Assembly: GCF_014646015.1 (NCBI RefSeq)
Contig: NZ_BMMQ01000005.1
Location: 208,023-272,022, forward strand
Source of the DNA: Microbacterium nanhaiense
GTDB lineage: Bacteria; Actinomycetota; Actinomycetes; Actinomycetales; Microbacteriaceae
Reading direction: 5' to 3'
DNA length: 64,000 bases
Program-made: the position numbers and the translations under genes
The notes under the pieces: generated by a model
Told to the model about the DNA's origin: nothing
Database searches by the model: none
What the model saw: only the letters and a program-made list of their open reading frames with translations
Shown here: positions 1-8,457 of the stretch, in pieces
Layout: each line of letters opens with the position of its first letter
Position numbering within the stretch: position 1 is the stretch's first letter

Positions 1-1244
1 TCGGCGGTTGCCTCGCGCAGATGGACAAGGACACCGTCACGCAGAAGGCGCCCTGGGTCGACGTGGTCTTCGGCACGCACAACATGGGTTCGCTCCCGCA
101 GCTGCTCGAGCGCTCGCGTCACAACGGCGAGGCGTCGCTCGAGATCCTCGAATCTCTCGAGGTCTTCCCGTCGACGCTGCCGACAAAGCGCGACTCCCAC
201 TACTCGGGGTGGGTATCCATCTCGGTGGGCTGCAACAACACCTGCACCTTCTGCATCGTTCCGAGTCTGCGCGGCAAAGAGAAGGACCGCCGGCCCGGCG
301 ACATTCTCGAGGAGATCAAGCTCCTCGTCGACGACGGCGCGATCGAAGTGACGCTGCTCGGTCAGAACGTCAACAGCTACGGCGTCGAGTTCGGCGACCG
401 CCAGGCGTTCAGCAAGCTGCTCCGCGCCTGCGGAGAGATCGAGGGGCTCGAACGCGTGCGGTTCACGAGCCCGCATCCCGCTGCCTTCACCGACGACGTC
501 ATCGACGCGATGGCCGAGACGCCGAACGTGATGCCGCAGCTGCACATGCCGTTGCAGTCCGGCAGCGACAAGGTGCTGAAGGACATGCGCCGCTCGTACC
601 GCTCGAAGAAGTTCCTCGGCATCCTCGACCGCGTGCGCGAGAAGATCCCGAACGCCGCGATCACGACCGACATCATCGTCGGGTTCCCCGGCGAGACCGA
701 CGAAGACTTCGAAGACACCATGCGGGTCGTCGAGGCGGCGCGCTTCTCGAGCGCATTTACCTTCCAGTACTCGATCCGCGAGGGCACGCCCGCCGCGACG
801 ATGCCGAACCAGGTGCCGAAGGCGGTCGTGCAGGAACGCTACGAGCGCCTCATGGCGCTTCAGCAGCGCATCACGCTGGAAGAGAACGAGAAGCAGCTCG
901 GCCGCAGCATCGAGGTTCTCGTCTCGACCGGCGAGGGCAAGAAGGACGCCTCGACGCAGCGCCTGACGGGCCGGGCCGAAGACAACCGGCTCGTGCACTT
1001 CGAGGTGCCGGAGGGATCCGAGACGCCGCGCCCCGGCGACGTCGTCACCGTCACGGTCACGCATGCCGCACCCTCGCACCTGCTGGCCGACAGCACCGAC
1101 GGAGCACCGCTGAAGATCCGTCGCACCCGCGCGGGTGACGCCTACGATCGCTCGCTGTCCGACAGCTGCGCCGTGCCCTCGCCGGCAGGTGCGGGCGACG
1201 GCAAGGTCGGTCTCGGCATTCCGACGCTCCGCGTTGGGCTGTGA
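1..1244 (+). CDS. miaB: tRNA-2-methylthio-N6-isopentenyladenosine synthase MiaB (5' end outside window)
   Basis: This radical-SAM methylthiotransferase adds the methylthio group to isopentenyl-A37 of tRNAs that read UNN codons. The gene is open at the left edge (frame starts at base 3), so the N-terminal UPF0004 domain is cut. The first visible residues, GCLAQ, are the end of the MTTase domain. The radical-SAM cluster motif CNNTCTFC (CxxxCxxC, near base 231) is intact, followed by the NSYG motif and the [11 protein letters not shown] stretch. A C-terminal TRAM domain follows. The stop overlaps the miaA start by 4 bp (GTGA), so the two modification enzymes for the same nucleotide are translationally coupled. 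Confidence 0.96.
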   Translation, partial: GGCLAQMDKDTVTQKAPWVDVVFGTHNMGSLPQLLERSRHNGEASLEILESLEVFPSTLPTKRDSHYSGWVSISVGCNNTCTFCIVPSLRGKEKDRRPGDILEEIKLLVDDGAIEVTLLGQNVNSYGVEFGDRQAFSKLLRACGEIEGLERVRFTSPHPAAFTDDVIDAMAETPNVMPQLHMPLQSGSDKVLKDMRRSYRSKKFLGILDRVREKIPNAAITTDIIVGFPGETDEDFEDTMRVVEAARFSSAFTFQYSIREGTPAATMPNQVPKAVVQERYERLMALQQRITLEENEKQLGRSIEVLVSTGEGKKDASTQRLTGRAEDNRLVHFEVPEGSETPRPGDVVTVTVTHAAPSHLLADSTDGAPLKIRRTRAGDAYDRSLSDSCAVPSPAGAGDGKVGLGIPTLRVGL

Positions 1245-2206
1245 TCGCCGGCCCCGCGGCCGCGGCTGATCCCGGATCCGTGGGGGCGCCGTCGGCGGAC
1301 ACCCTGCTGTGGAACGCGGCGGAGGCGGCGGACGAGCCGCACCTCTGGGCGGTCGTGGGCGCGACGGGCACGGGCAAGAGTGAGCTATCCCTCGATCTTG
1401 CGGAAGCGCTCGACGGGCACGGCCGGGCGGCGGAGATTGTCAACGCCGACGCGATGCAGCTCTATCGCGGTATGGACATCGGCACGGCGAAGCTGCCCGT
1501 CGGCGAGCGCCGCGGTATCGCTCACCACCTCTTCGACGTGCTCGGCGTCACACAGGAGGCGGCGGTCGCCGCCTATCAGGAGCAGGCGCGCGCCGCGATC
1601 GATGACATCATCTCGCGCGGTCGCCACGCGATCCTCGTCGGCGGATCCGGTCTCTACGTGTCGAGCGTGATCTACGACTTCCGCTTCCCGCCGCGAGACA
1701 ACGAGCTCCGCGCCGAGCTCGAGGCGCGCCTCGAGTCGGAGGGCGCCGGCGCGCTCTACGAGGAGCTTCGGCTGAAGGATCCGGCGACGGCCGAGCGGGT
1801 GGATCCGCGCAACGGCCGCCGCGTCGTGCGCGCGCTTGAGGTGCTCGCACAGGGCGATGCCGGCCACGGCGCCGCATTGCCGGAGAAGCCCGTGCCGTGG
1901 CGAGACATGACGATCGCCGGGCTGCGCATGGAGCGGGAGAGGCTCGTCGAACGCCTCGACCGCCGCGTCGAGCTGATGTGGGAACAGGGCATGCTCGCCG
2001 AGACCGACGCCCTGCGCGCGGAGGGGCTCGAAGAGGGCAAGACGGCAAGCCGCGCGATCGGCTACGCCCAGGCCCTCGCCCAACTCAAGGGCGAGAAGAC
2101 CGAGGCCGAGGCGATCGCCGAAACCCAGGCCCTCACCCGTCGCTACGCCCGCCGCCAGGTCAGCTGGTTCAAACGCTACGAGAACACCCTCTGGCTCACC
2201 CGTTGA
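1241..2206 (+). CDS. miaA: tRNA dimethylallyltransferase MiaA
   Basis: MiaA transfers dimethylallyl from DMAPP to N6 of A37 in tRNA, making the substrate of MiaB. The P-loop GATGTGKS lies at residues 40-47, followed by the [17 protein letters not shown] segment that binds DMAPP and tRNA. The C-terminal [10 protein letters not shown] motif is typical of the family. The 321 residues exceed the usual 300 or so because of about 30 extra N-terminal residues. The GTG start is chosen for its 4-bp overlap with miaB, but an internal start such as the GTG near 1279 cannot be excluded. Confidence 0.94.
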   Translation: MIAGPAAAADPGSVGAPSADTLLWNAAEAADEPHLWAVVGATGTGKSELSLDLAEALDGHGRAAEIVNADAMQLYRGMDIGTAKLPVGERRGIAHHLFDVLGVTQEAAVAAYQEQARAAIDDIISRGRHAILVGGSGLYVSSVIYDFRFPPRDNELRAELEARLESEGAGALYEELRLKDPATAERVDPRNGRRVVRALEVLAQGDAGHGAALPEKPVPWRDMTIAGLRMERERLVERLDRRVELMWEQGMLAETDALRAEGLEEGKTASRAIGYAQALAQLKGEKTEAEAIAETQALTRRYARRQVSWFKRYENTLWLTR

Positions 2207-2258
2207 AATGACACTTGTGGGCCGTCGAGGGGCGCGATACCCCTCATAAGTGTCATTT
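2206..2258. terminator. Nested palindrome between convergent genes, probable bidirectional terminator
   Basis: An outer inverted repeat (2206-2219 with 2245-2258, one mismatch; core AAATGACACTT / AAGTGTCATTT) encloses an inner one (GAGGGG 2227-2232 / CCCCTC 2240-2245). The structure begins inside the miaA stop codon and faces the 3' end of the minus-strand gene ending at 2308. It can therefore serve both genes, and the A-rich and T-rich outer arms give a T-rich tail in each direction. Confidence 0.7.
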
Positions 2259-2307
2259 GAACGGGTGGGGGTGCGGATGAGAGGGTGCGGCGTGTGACGG
2301 ACCTCGC

Positions 2308-4434
2308 TCAGCCCTGCGTTGGCAGGAACGGGTCGACGAGTGTGGGGCCGGCCAACGGGTGGCGGCGGTCGGGGACGGCGCGGGGGCCGGCGCCCGAGAC
2401 GTCCGGGATCCGGATCCCGAGATCGTGGGCCGGGGACTCGGCGTCAACCGTGAAGTCGTCCGAGAGACGCGGATCCGCGTCGATCGAATGCAGGTCGTGG
2501 TCGAGCCTCGCCCACTCCGCATCGAGGGCCTCGGTGATGTCGAAGCCGACGGATCCGTCGGCGCCCTTCGGGCGCTCCGCGTTCGCGGCCCGAACCGCAC
2601 CGGGGATGGGCGAGGCATCCCAGAACAGGTTCAGGTCGCTGTCGATCCGATAGTTCCGCACGTCGCGCGCGCCCGGCGTTCCGACGAAGCCGGGGGAGGA
2701 GCTCCCCACGACGATGTTGCGCAGGAAGGTGAACGAGGTGTGGTCCTCGGGGCGGGTAATCGAGATCTGGCCCTCGCGGCCGCGCGCCCAGATGTTGTCG
2801 CGCACGATGACCTCGCGCCCGTAGTGCTGGTGGTAGCACTGGCTCGAGGTATCGTGCACGACGTTGCCCTCGATCACGACGTGGCTGGAGCCCTCGTCGA
2901 GGTAGATGCCCCAGCCCCCGTAGTTCTGGCACTCGACGTCGTGGATGTGGTTGCCGCGCACCACAGTCCCGGGCGCGATGCCCAGCAGGTACACGCCGCC
3001 CATGTCGTTGAGCTTGCCCTGGCCGAGGTGATGGATGTGGTTGCCGACGATGAGGTTGCCCTCGGACGGGCTGCGCAGATAGTCCCACATCCATCCGACC
3101 GAGATGCCCGAGTAGGGGAAGTCGCGGATCTCGTTGTGCGCGATGACGTTGTGCGAACCATGCTGGAACAGCATCGCGACGGCGCCGCGGTACACCTGCC
3201 CGCCGCGCTCCGCGGTGCAGTCGGAGACCTCGTTGGCGCGGTTGAAGTCCGCGGCGAGCGGGTCGATGCCGCCGCCGGAGCGGACGGCTCCCGCGCCCAG
3301 GTCGCGGAAGACGACACCGGAGACGAGGTTTCCGCGCGATCCGGCCCCGAGCGAGAGCCCATATCCGCCGACGCGCTCCACGGATCCGCCCGTGACGGCG
3401 CAGCCGCGCGCGTACGCGAAGCGCAAGGCGGCGGGCACGGTCGCGGCCGCCTGCACGTCGGCGGCGTAGCGTCCGTCGGCGGGAAGCTGCGGATCCTCCC
3501 TCACCCCGAACGGCGGGGTCGCGGGCGGAACCGAGGCGAAGTCGGCCTCGGCGAAGGAGATGCCCTCGAAGCGCACCTCGCGCACGGGCCGCTCCGCCGT
3601 GCCCTCGACCGACACGAAGGCGTCGGTCACGGGAAAACGCACGTCGAGATGCTCGGGCGACTCGGCGGAGGCGAAGAGGATGTGCGGCCCCTCGAGCCCG
3701 GAGATCCGGCCGGTGGCGTCCAGGTACCACTCGCCATCGACCTCGCCGAGCGACTCGGCGACGTTGTCGAGGTAGTAGCGGGCGAAGGTGGCGGCCGCGT
3801 CGTCCCGCAGCGCGAAGATGCTCGTGAGGCTGCTCGTGACGGTGCGCGCCGCGCGATCGATCGATGCGATCGGCATCCGCTCCTGCACCCAGTAGTGCGG
3901 CACGACGATCTCGACGGCGCTCTCCTCGGCGAGCTCGGGAATCTCGCCGTCGCGGTACCGAAAGCTTGCGGATCCGTCGAAGAGCGTCCCGACGAAGCTG
4001 CCCTTCGGATCCAGACCCTCCTGCTCCTCCACGCGCAGGAAGCCCTCGCGTGGGTATCGCGGGCGGGGCGCGGCGCCCCCGTCGACATAGAGCCGGCGGC
4101 CGCTCGCGCGGGGCGCGGGCGCCGCCCACACGGAACGCCCGTTCACGGTGACGGGCCGCCAGCCCGCGATCCGCACCGAGCCGCGCAGCACCGGCGGATC
4201 CGCGGGGTCGACGGCGACGACCGAGGTGAACGAGTCGGTCGCGTCGAACACGACGGGTTCGGCGTGCGCGTACTCGCCGCCCGCCATCCAGATCACCGCC
4301 CGCTGGCCGGGCTCGCGGCGCCGACGCACGAGGTCGAGCCCGTGCGCCAGGTCGTTCGCGGGGTAACCGTGCGAGCCGTCGGCGAACGGCGAACCGTCGG
4401 GGGCGACGTAGACCTCGATGCGGTCGGTACTCAT
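2308..4434 (-). CDS. Right-handed parallel beta-helix carbohydrate-active enzyme, intracellular
   Basis: This is a 708-residue protein. The N-terminal part opens with a YVAPDGS-type strand and a GGEY segment like the first coils of polysaccharide-acting beta-helices. From about residue 330 on, it consists of short beta-helix coils with repeated N-x-I/V-x-x-N motifs such as GNHIHHL, RGNHIHDVE and EGNVVHDT. The layout recalls GH141/GH120-like glycoside hydrolases, but I cannot assign a family with certainty. There is no signal peptide, so it should act in the cytoplasm on an imported oligosaccharide or glycoside. It is the last gene of the importer operon, 6 bp after the MalG-type permease gene. 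Confidence 0.75.
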   Translation of the reverse strand: MSTDRIEVYVAPDGSPFADGSHGYPANDLAHGLDLVRRRREPGQRAVIWMAGGEYAHAEPVVFDATDSFTSVVAVDPADPPVLRGSVRIAGWRPVTVNGRSVWAAPAPRASGRRLYVDGGAAPRPRYPREGFLRVEEQEGLDPKGSFVGTLFDGSASFRYRDGEIPELAEESAVEIVVPHYWVQERMPIASIDRAARTVTSSLTSIFALRDDAAATFARYYLDNVAESLGEVDGEWYLDATGRISGLEGPHILFASAESPEHLDVRFPVTDAFVSVEGTAERPVREVRFEGISFAEADFASVPPATPPFGVREDPQLPADGRYAADVQAAATVPAALRFAYARGCAVTGGSVERVGGYGLSLGAGSRGNLVSGVVFRDLGAGAVRSGGGIDPLAADFNRANEVSDCTAERGGQVYRGAVAMLFQHGSHNVIAHNEIRDFPYSGISVGWMWDYLRSPSEGNLIVGNHIHHLGQGKLNDMGGVYLLGIAPGTVVRGNHIHDVECQNYGGWGIYLDEGSSHVVIEGNVVHDTSSQCYHQHYGREVIVRDNIWARGREGQISITRPEDHTSFTFLRNIVVGSSSPGFVGTPGARDVRNYRIDSDLNLFWDASPIPGAVRAANAERPKGADGSVGFDITEALDAEWARLDHDLHSIDADPRLSDDFTVDAESPAHDLGIRIPDVSGAGPRAVPDRRHPLAGPTLVDPFLPTQG

Positions 4435-4440
4435 GGAGGA

Positions 4441-5271
4441 TCAGCCCTTCGTTGCGCCGGCGGTGACGCCGGCCGTGATCTGTCGCTGGAAGATGAGATA
4501 GACGACGATGATCGGCAGCACGGTCAGCATCACGCCCGCGATGTACGTCGGCACGTTATCCGGGTACTGGCCGCGCAGCGTGCTCACGCCGACCATGACG
4601 GTACGCTTCTCGGGGCTCTGCATGAGCAGCAGCGCGATGAGGATGTCGTTCCAGATGAACAGCGCGTTCAGGATGCCCATCGAAATGAGCGCGGGCTTGC
4701 CGCTCGGCACCATGATGCGCCACCACACGCCGAAGAGGCCGTTGCCGTCGACGCGGGCCGCCTCCGTCATTTCCTTCGGGATGCCCGAGTAGTACGAGGT
4801 CATGAAGTAGACCGTGAACGGCAGGTACTGGGCGACGTAGGCGATGATGAGGCCAGGGAAGGTGTCGATCAACCCCATCGAGCTCAGCACCTTGATCGTC
4901 GGCACCATGATCACCTGGAACGGGATCATCATCATCGCGAGGATGATGAGGAACGCCACCTTGCTGCCCCGGAATGCGAGGTGGCTGAGGGCATAGCCGC
5001 ACATCGACGCCAGCAGGAGCAGGATCGCGACGGAGATCACCGTGACGATGATCGTGTTGAGGAAGTAGCGGCCCATGCTCGCGTTCGTCCAGGCGTCCGC
5101 GAAGTTCTGCACGTTGAACGTCTGCGTCACGCCGAGCCGGTCGAGAACGTACCCCTTGCGGTCCTTCAGCGAGACGTTGAGCGCGAAGAGCATGGGGTAG
5201 ATGGTGGCGAGCGCGAGCACCATCATGGGCACGGCGATCACCCACTGGGTGGCGCGTTGGCGGCGCATCAT
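4441..5271 (-). CDS. Carbohydrate ABC transporter permease, MalG type
   Basis: This is an inner-membrane permease of a CUT1 sugar importer (276 residues, about six hydrophobic segments). The cytoplasmic EAA loop is clear (EAARVDGNGLFGVWW, then the MVPSGKP turn) and would dock the ATPase. The start is the first ATG of ATGATG at 5271, whose ATGA overlaps the TGA of the preceding permease. A longer reading frame extends upstream but only runs antiphase through that neighbour. It pairs with the MalF-type permease and the binding lipoprotein encoded just before it. No ATPase gene is present in the operon. Confidence 0.93.
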   Translation of the reverse strand: MMRRQRATQWVIAVPMMVLALATIYPMLFALNVSLKDRKGYVLDRLGVTQTFNVQNFADAWTNASMGRYFLNTIIVTVISVAILLLLASMCGYALSHLAFRGSKVAFLIILAMMMIPFQVIMVPTIKVLSSMGLIDTFPGLIIAYVAQYLPFTVYFMTSYYSGIPKEMTEAARVDGNGLFGVWWRIMVPSGKPALISMGILNALFIWNDILIALLLMQSPEKRTVMVGVSTLRGQYPDNVPTYIAGVMLTVLPIIVVYLIFQRQITAGVTAGATKG

Positions 5272-6221
5272 GCCTCCTTCGTCGCGCGGCGCAGCACGCG
5301 GATCTGAATGAGCCCGATGACGAGGACGATCAGCAGCAGGAACACGCTCGCGGCGGACGCCAGGGCGGGGCGCGCCTCTCCGTTGAGCTTCCAGATGAGG
5401 AACTCGGGCAGGTAGCTGGAGGCTCCGGGACCGCCGGCCGTCATCGTGTAGAGCAGGGCGAACAGGCCCGTCAGCATGCCGATGGTGGTCGTCACGAACA
5501 CGAACTGGATCGTCTGGCTGAGGCTCGGGATGATCACGTGGACGATCTGCTGCCACAGGTTCGTGCCGTCGATCTTCGCGGCATCGAGGAGCTCCGCGTC
5601 GAGCGTCGCGAAGCCCGCGAGGAAGATCGTGAACGCCATGCCGAAAGTCGCCCAGATGTGCACGACGAGGACCGTCGGGAGCGCGGTGGCGGGTAGGCCG
5701 AGCCAGTCGACGGCCGGCAGGTTGATCGCGCCGAGGGCGGAATTGAACGGGCCGTTCGCGCTGAGGATGATGTTGAAGATCGCGCCGATGATGATGGGCG
5801 AGAGAACGACCGGAAGGAAGTAGACGCTGCGGTAGAAGCGGTGCCCGGGCACCTTGAGGAAGATGAAGGTCGCGAGGATCCCCGCGAAGAACACCTGCAC
5901 CGGCACGAACAGCAGGACGATCACGACGTTCTTTGCCGAGGCGATGAACCGCTCGTCGTACAGCAGGAAGGTGTAGTTGTCGAGGCCGACGAATTGCCCG
6001 TTGAGCTCACCGTCGCCGGTGAAGGAGAAGTTGATGCCGAGAACCAGCGGGTACAGGCGGAAGACGACGAGGATGGCGATGACGGGCAGCACCATCAGGT
6101 ACGGCGCGAGACGCTCGGCGTTCCAGGGGCGCCGACGGCGCGGCGACTGCGAGCCGCGCGGGCGACCCGCACCCTTGCCGCTCGTGACAAGGGTGCGGGT
6201 CGACGTTGCGTAGTTCGACAA
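5268..6221 (-). CDS. Carbohydrate ABC transporter permease, MalF/UgpA type
   Basis: This is the first permease of the CUT1 sugar importer (317 residues). A basic N-terminal tail (RPRGSQSPRRRRPW) leads into the first transmembrane segment. The EAA loop appears as DAAKIDGTNLWQQIVHVIIPSLS. The start is a TTG at 6221, 6 bp after the binding-protein gene, with AAGGG upstream inside the end of that gene. The TGA stop overlaps the next permease start, so the two subunits are translationally coupled. Confidence 0.93.
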   Translation of the reverse strand: MSNYATSTRTLVTSGKGAGRPRGSQSPRRRRPWNAERLAPYLMVLPVIAILVVFRLYPLVLGINFSFTGDGELNGQFVGLDNYTFLLYDERFIASAKNVVIVLLFVPVQVFFAGILATFIFLKVPGHRFYRSVYFLPVVLSPIIIGAIFNIILSANGPFNSALGAINLPAVDWLGLPATALPTVLVVHIWATFGMAFTIFLAGFATLDAELLDAAKIDGTNLWQQIVHVIIPSLSQTIQFVFVTTTIGMLTGLFALLYTMTAGGPGASSYLPEFLIWKLNGEARPALASAASVFLLLIVLVIGLIQIRVLRRATKEA

Positions 6222-6227
6222 TGCGGA

Positions 6228-7514
6228 TCAGCCCTTCGCAGCGTCAGCGAGCTGCGCCGTGGCATCGGCGACCGTCACGTCGCCGTTCAGGAGCTGCTGG
6301 CCGAGGCGGTGCAGCAGGTCGAGCTCGTCGGCGCCGAGCGCGGTGTGCAGGAGCGGCTTGCTGCCGGGCAGCTCGGCGACGATCTCGTTCGCCGACGAGA
6401 TGTCGGTGTCGAGGGTGATCGTCGTGTCGGAGGTGATCTGGCCGCCGGCCAGCGAGTACGCGGCGAGCGCGTCGTGGTCGACGGACGCACGGATCCAGTC
6501 GACCCCGAGGTCCTTCTTCTCCTCGTTGAGGATGCCGTAGCCGATGCCGCCCTCGGCGGGGAGCGCAACGGTCGTGCCGTCGTTCGTCGCCACCGGCATC
6601 ACGAAGCCGAGGTCGTCGCCGAGGAACTCATCGAACTGCTTCCAGTGGGCGGTGCCGCTCATGAGGCCGATGACCAGCGCGGCGTCGCCTGCCGAGAAGA
6701 TGTCGAACGAGTCGTTGAACATCGCCGTCGAGTTGGCGCCGTCGTTGTACCAGCCGTCGGCCGACGAGTCGGCCCACATCTGCAGGACCTGCGTGGCGTG
6801 CTCGCTCGTCCAGTCGCGCTCGCCCGCGATCCAGGCGTCGTACTCCTCCGGGGTGAACACGCCCGAGCCGAAGCCCGAGAGGAAGAACTCGATGCCGAGG
6901 CCCTCCTTGTTGCCGAGAGCGAAGCACGAGGCGTCGGTGCTGTCGAGGATCGCCTGGCACGCGCTCGTGAGCTCGTCCCACGTCTGGGGTGGGTTGTCGG
7001 CGTCGAGCCCGGCCTCCGCGAAGAGCGCCTTGTTGAAGTAGATCGGGAAGCCCTGCAGGAAGGTGGGCGCCGAGTAGGTCTCGCCGCCCTCCTCGAACGC
7101 GGGCCATCCCGCCAGCTGGTCCTTCAGATCGGCGAGCTCGTCCGTGACCGGAACGAGCGATGCCGCGCGGCTCTTGATCTGCGTGCCGCCGTTGTAGAGG
7201 GCGAGGTCCGGCCCCGTTCCGGCCTCGATCGCGCTCCCCAGCAGCGTGTAGTACTGGTCGAACGGCTGGTTCACGATCTCGACGGTGACGTCGGGGTGCA
7301 TCTCCGCGAACGCCGCCTTCACGTCCTCCGTGTACGCGGCAGCAGCCTCGTCGGCATCGCCCCAGTTCCAGATCGTCAGCTCCTGAGCGGATCCGCCCGA
7401 CGGGGCGTCCGTCGAACCGGAGTCTCCCGGCGTGGTCGGCGCGGCGCCGCCGCAGCCGGTGAGGGTCACGAGCGCGACGCCCGCGACGGCGGTGGTGATG
7501 ATTGTTCGCTTCAT
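6228..7514 (-). CDS. Sugar-binding lipoprotein of ABC importer (family 1 solute-binding protein)
   Basis: This extracytoplasmic binding protein (428 residues) has a lipoprotein signal peptide with lipobox LTGC (Cys21), followed by a Gly/Ser/Thr linker. Mature features typical of family 1 binding proteins are LTIWNWGD at the N-terminus and a C-terminal helical region. It is the first gene of the minus-strand operon SBP-permease-permease-beta-helix enzyme, preceded by a good ribosome site (GAGAGGA). The upstream region carries a 20-bp palindrome that could bind the adjacent GntR-type regulator. The ligand cannot be read from the sequence; the neighbours suggest a sugar or glycoside. Confidence 0.93.
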   Translation of the reverse strand: MKRTIITTAVAGVALVTLTGCGGAAPTTPGDSGSTDAPSGGSAQELTIWNWGDADEAAAAYTEDVKAAFAEMHPDVTVEIVNQPFDQYYTLLGSAIEAGTGPDLALYNGGTQIKSRAASLVPVTDELADLKDQLAGWPAFEEGGETYSAPTFLQGFPIYFNKALFAEAGLDADNPPQTWDELTSACQAILDSTDASCFALGNKEGLGIEFFLSGFGSGVFTPEEYDAWIAGERDWTSEHATQVLQMWADSSADGWYNDGANSTAMFNDSFDIFSAGDAALVIGLMSGTAHWKQFDEFLGDDLGFVMPVATNDGTTVALPAEGGIGYGILNEEKKDLGVDWIRASVDHDALAAYSLAGGQITSDTTITLDTDISSANEIVAELPGSKPLLHTALGADELDLLHRLGQQLLNGDVTVADATAQLADAAKG

Positions 7515-7604
7515 TGCGATCCTCTCGGAATGATCCGCTGCGGTGCAGGAGAGTGGTGCGGATGTCCCGAGAAATGTACTACGTCTGATGAACGCTCGTC
7601 AACA

Positions 7605-7624
7605 AACATCACATGAATGATGTT
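7605..7624. promoter_or_regulatory. Candidate GntR operator upstream of the importer operon
   Basis: The inverted repeat AACATCA-6 nt-TGATGTT is perfect and lies between the 3' end of the regulator gene and the binding-protein start, about 90 bp upstream of that start. The CATCA/TGATG core recurs in two other palindromes of the cluster. Binding by the neighbouring regulator is inferred. Confidence 0.5.
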
Positions 7625-7630
7625 CTCCCG

Positions 7631-8350
7631 TTACTCCCCGCGTGACGGATCCCTGCGGCGGCTCCACGAGCCGAGGATGTGCTCGCTCATCGCGGTGCGC
7701 GACGCGGCCGCGTCGCTCTCCGCGATGGCCTCCGTGATGCGCCCGTGTTCGGCGAGCGTCAGCTCGAAGGAATGAGCGGGGTCGTGGCCCATGAAGCGCG
7801 AGCTTCCGACCGCGTGTCCGATGAGAACGCGGGCGATGTTCTCCGCGAGCGTGTTGCCCGATAGCGACATGACGACGTGGTGGAAGCGCACGTCCGCCTG
7901 GCGGAACTCCGCCTGGTCGTCGATGTTGTCGGCCATGTTCTGAAGCGCCGCGCGGAGGCGCTCGAGTCCGTCGTCGTCGAGCCGCTGCGCGGCGGCCCCC
8001 GCCATCTCGGCCTCGAGGGCGGCGCGCACGATGCTCAGCTCGTCCAGAACCGTCAGGTTGTCGTCGTTGGCGACGAGCGCATCGATGACGAGGGGGTCGA
8101 GCATGTTCCAGCTGGTGCGGGGGTTGACGCTGGTGCCGCGTCCCTGCGCGACGGTCACCATGCCCTTCTCCTGCAGGCGCTTCATCGACTCGCGGATCAC
8201 GGTGCGGCTCACGCCGAACTCCTCGCTGAGCGCGGCCTCGGTCGGCATCGTCGAGTCGGATGGGTGAACGCCCGTGACGATCTGCTCGACGAGCTCGCGC
8301 AGCACGGTCGTGCCGATGCGTTCGATGGGGGTGCGACGGGGCGTGTTCAT
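7631..8350 (-). CDS. GntR family transcriptional regulator, FadR/FCD subfamily
   Basis: The 239-residue regulator has an N-terminal winged helix-turn-helix (residues about 10-78, with SRTVIRESMKRLQEKGMV as the recognition region) and a C-terminal all-helical FCD ligand domain. Likely metal-binding residues of the FCD pocket are in RFHHVV, EHGRITEAI and MSEHI. Such regulators usually answer to sugar acids or other carboxylates and often repress. It sits between the importer operon (same strand) and the catabolic operon (opposite strand), so it is the probable regulator of both. Confidence 0.92.
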   Translation of the reverse strand: MNTPRRTPIERIGTTVLRELVEQIVTGVHPSDSTMPTEAALSEEFGVSRTVIRESMKRLQEKGMVTVAQGRGTSVNPRTSWNMLDPLVIDALVANDDNLTVLDELSIVRAALEAEMAGAAAQRLDDDGLERLRAALQNMADNIDDQAEFRQADVRFHHVVMSLSGNTLAENIARVLIGHAVGSSRFMGHDPAHSFELTLAEHGRITEAIAESDAAASRTAMSEHILGSWSRRRDPSRGE

Positions 8351-8408
8351 GGGGTCACTCTATGAGGAAATCCGTCCATCTTCGCGAGAACGTTCGGCAA
8401 TCAGCAGA

Positions 8409-8421
8409 CATATGATGTATG
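8409..8421. promoter_or_regulatory. Candidate operator in the regulator/dehydratase divergent region
   Basis: CATA-TGATG-TATG is a 13-bp imperfect palindrome in the 107-bp divergent region between the GntR-type regulator gene and the enolase-superfamily gene. It resembles ATACATCATATG-like sites of FCD regulators and shares the ATGATG core with 7605-7624 and 9622-9644. Confidence 0.45.
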
Positions 8422-8457
8422 GTCTTTCCAGATTCTGATCTCTGATTCGAGGACGAT

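Noticed and set aside
2359..5307. Very long plus-strand open frame (982 codons)
   Set aside because: It lies opposite the beta-helix enzyme and permease genes, has Arg/Asp/Gly/Val-rich low-complexity composition and no domain. It is an antisense shadow typical of high-GC DNA.
5841..7616. Long plus-strand open frame of about 590 codons
   Set aside because: It is antisense to the permease and binding-lipoprotein genes, which have clear signal peptide and family motifs.
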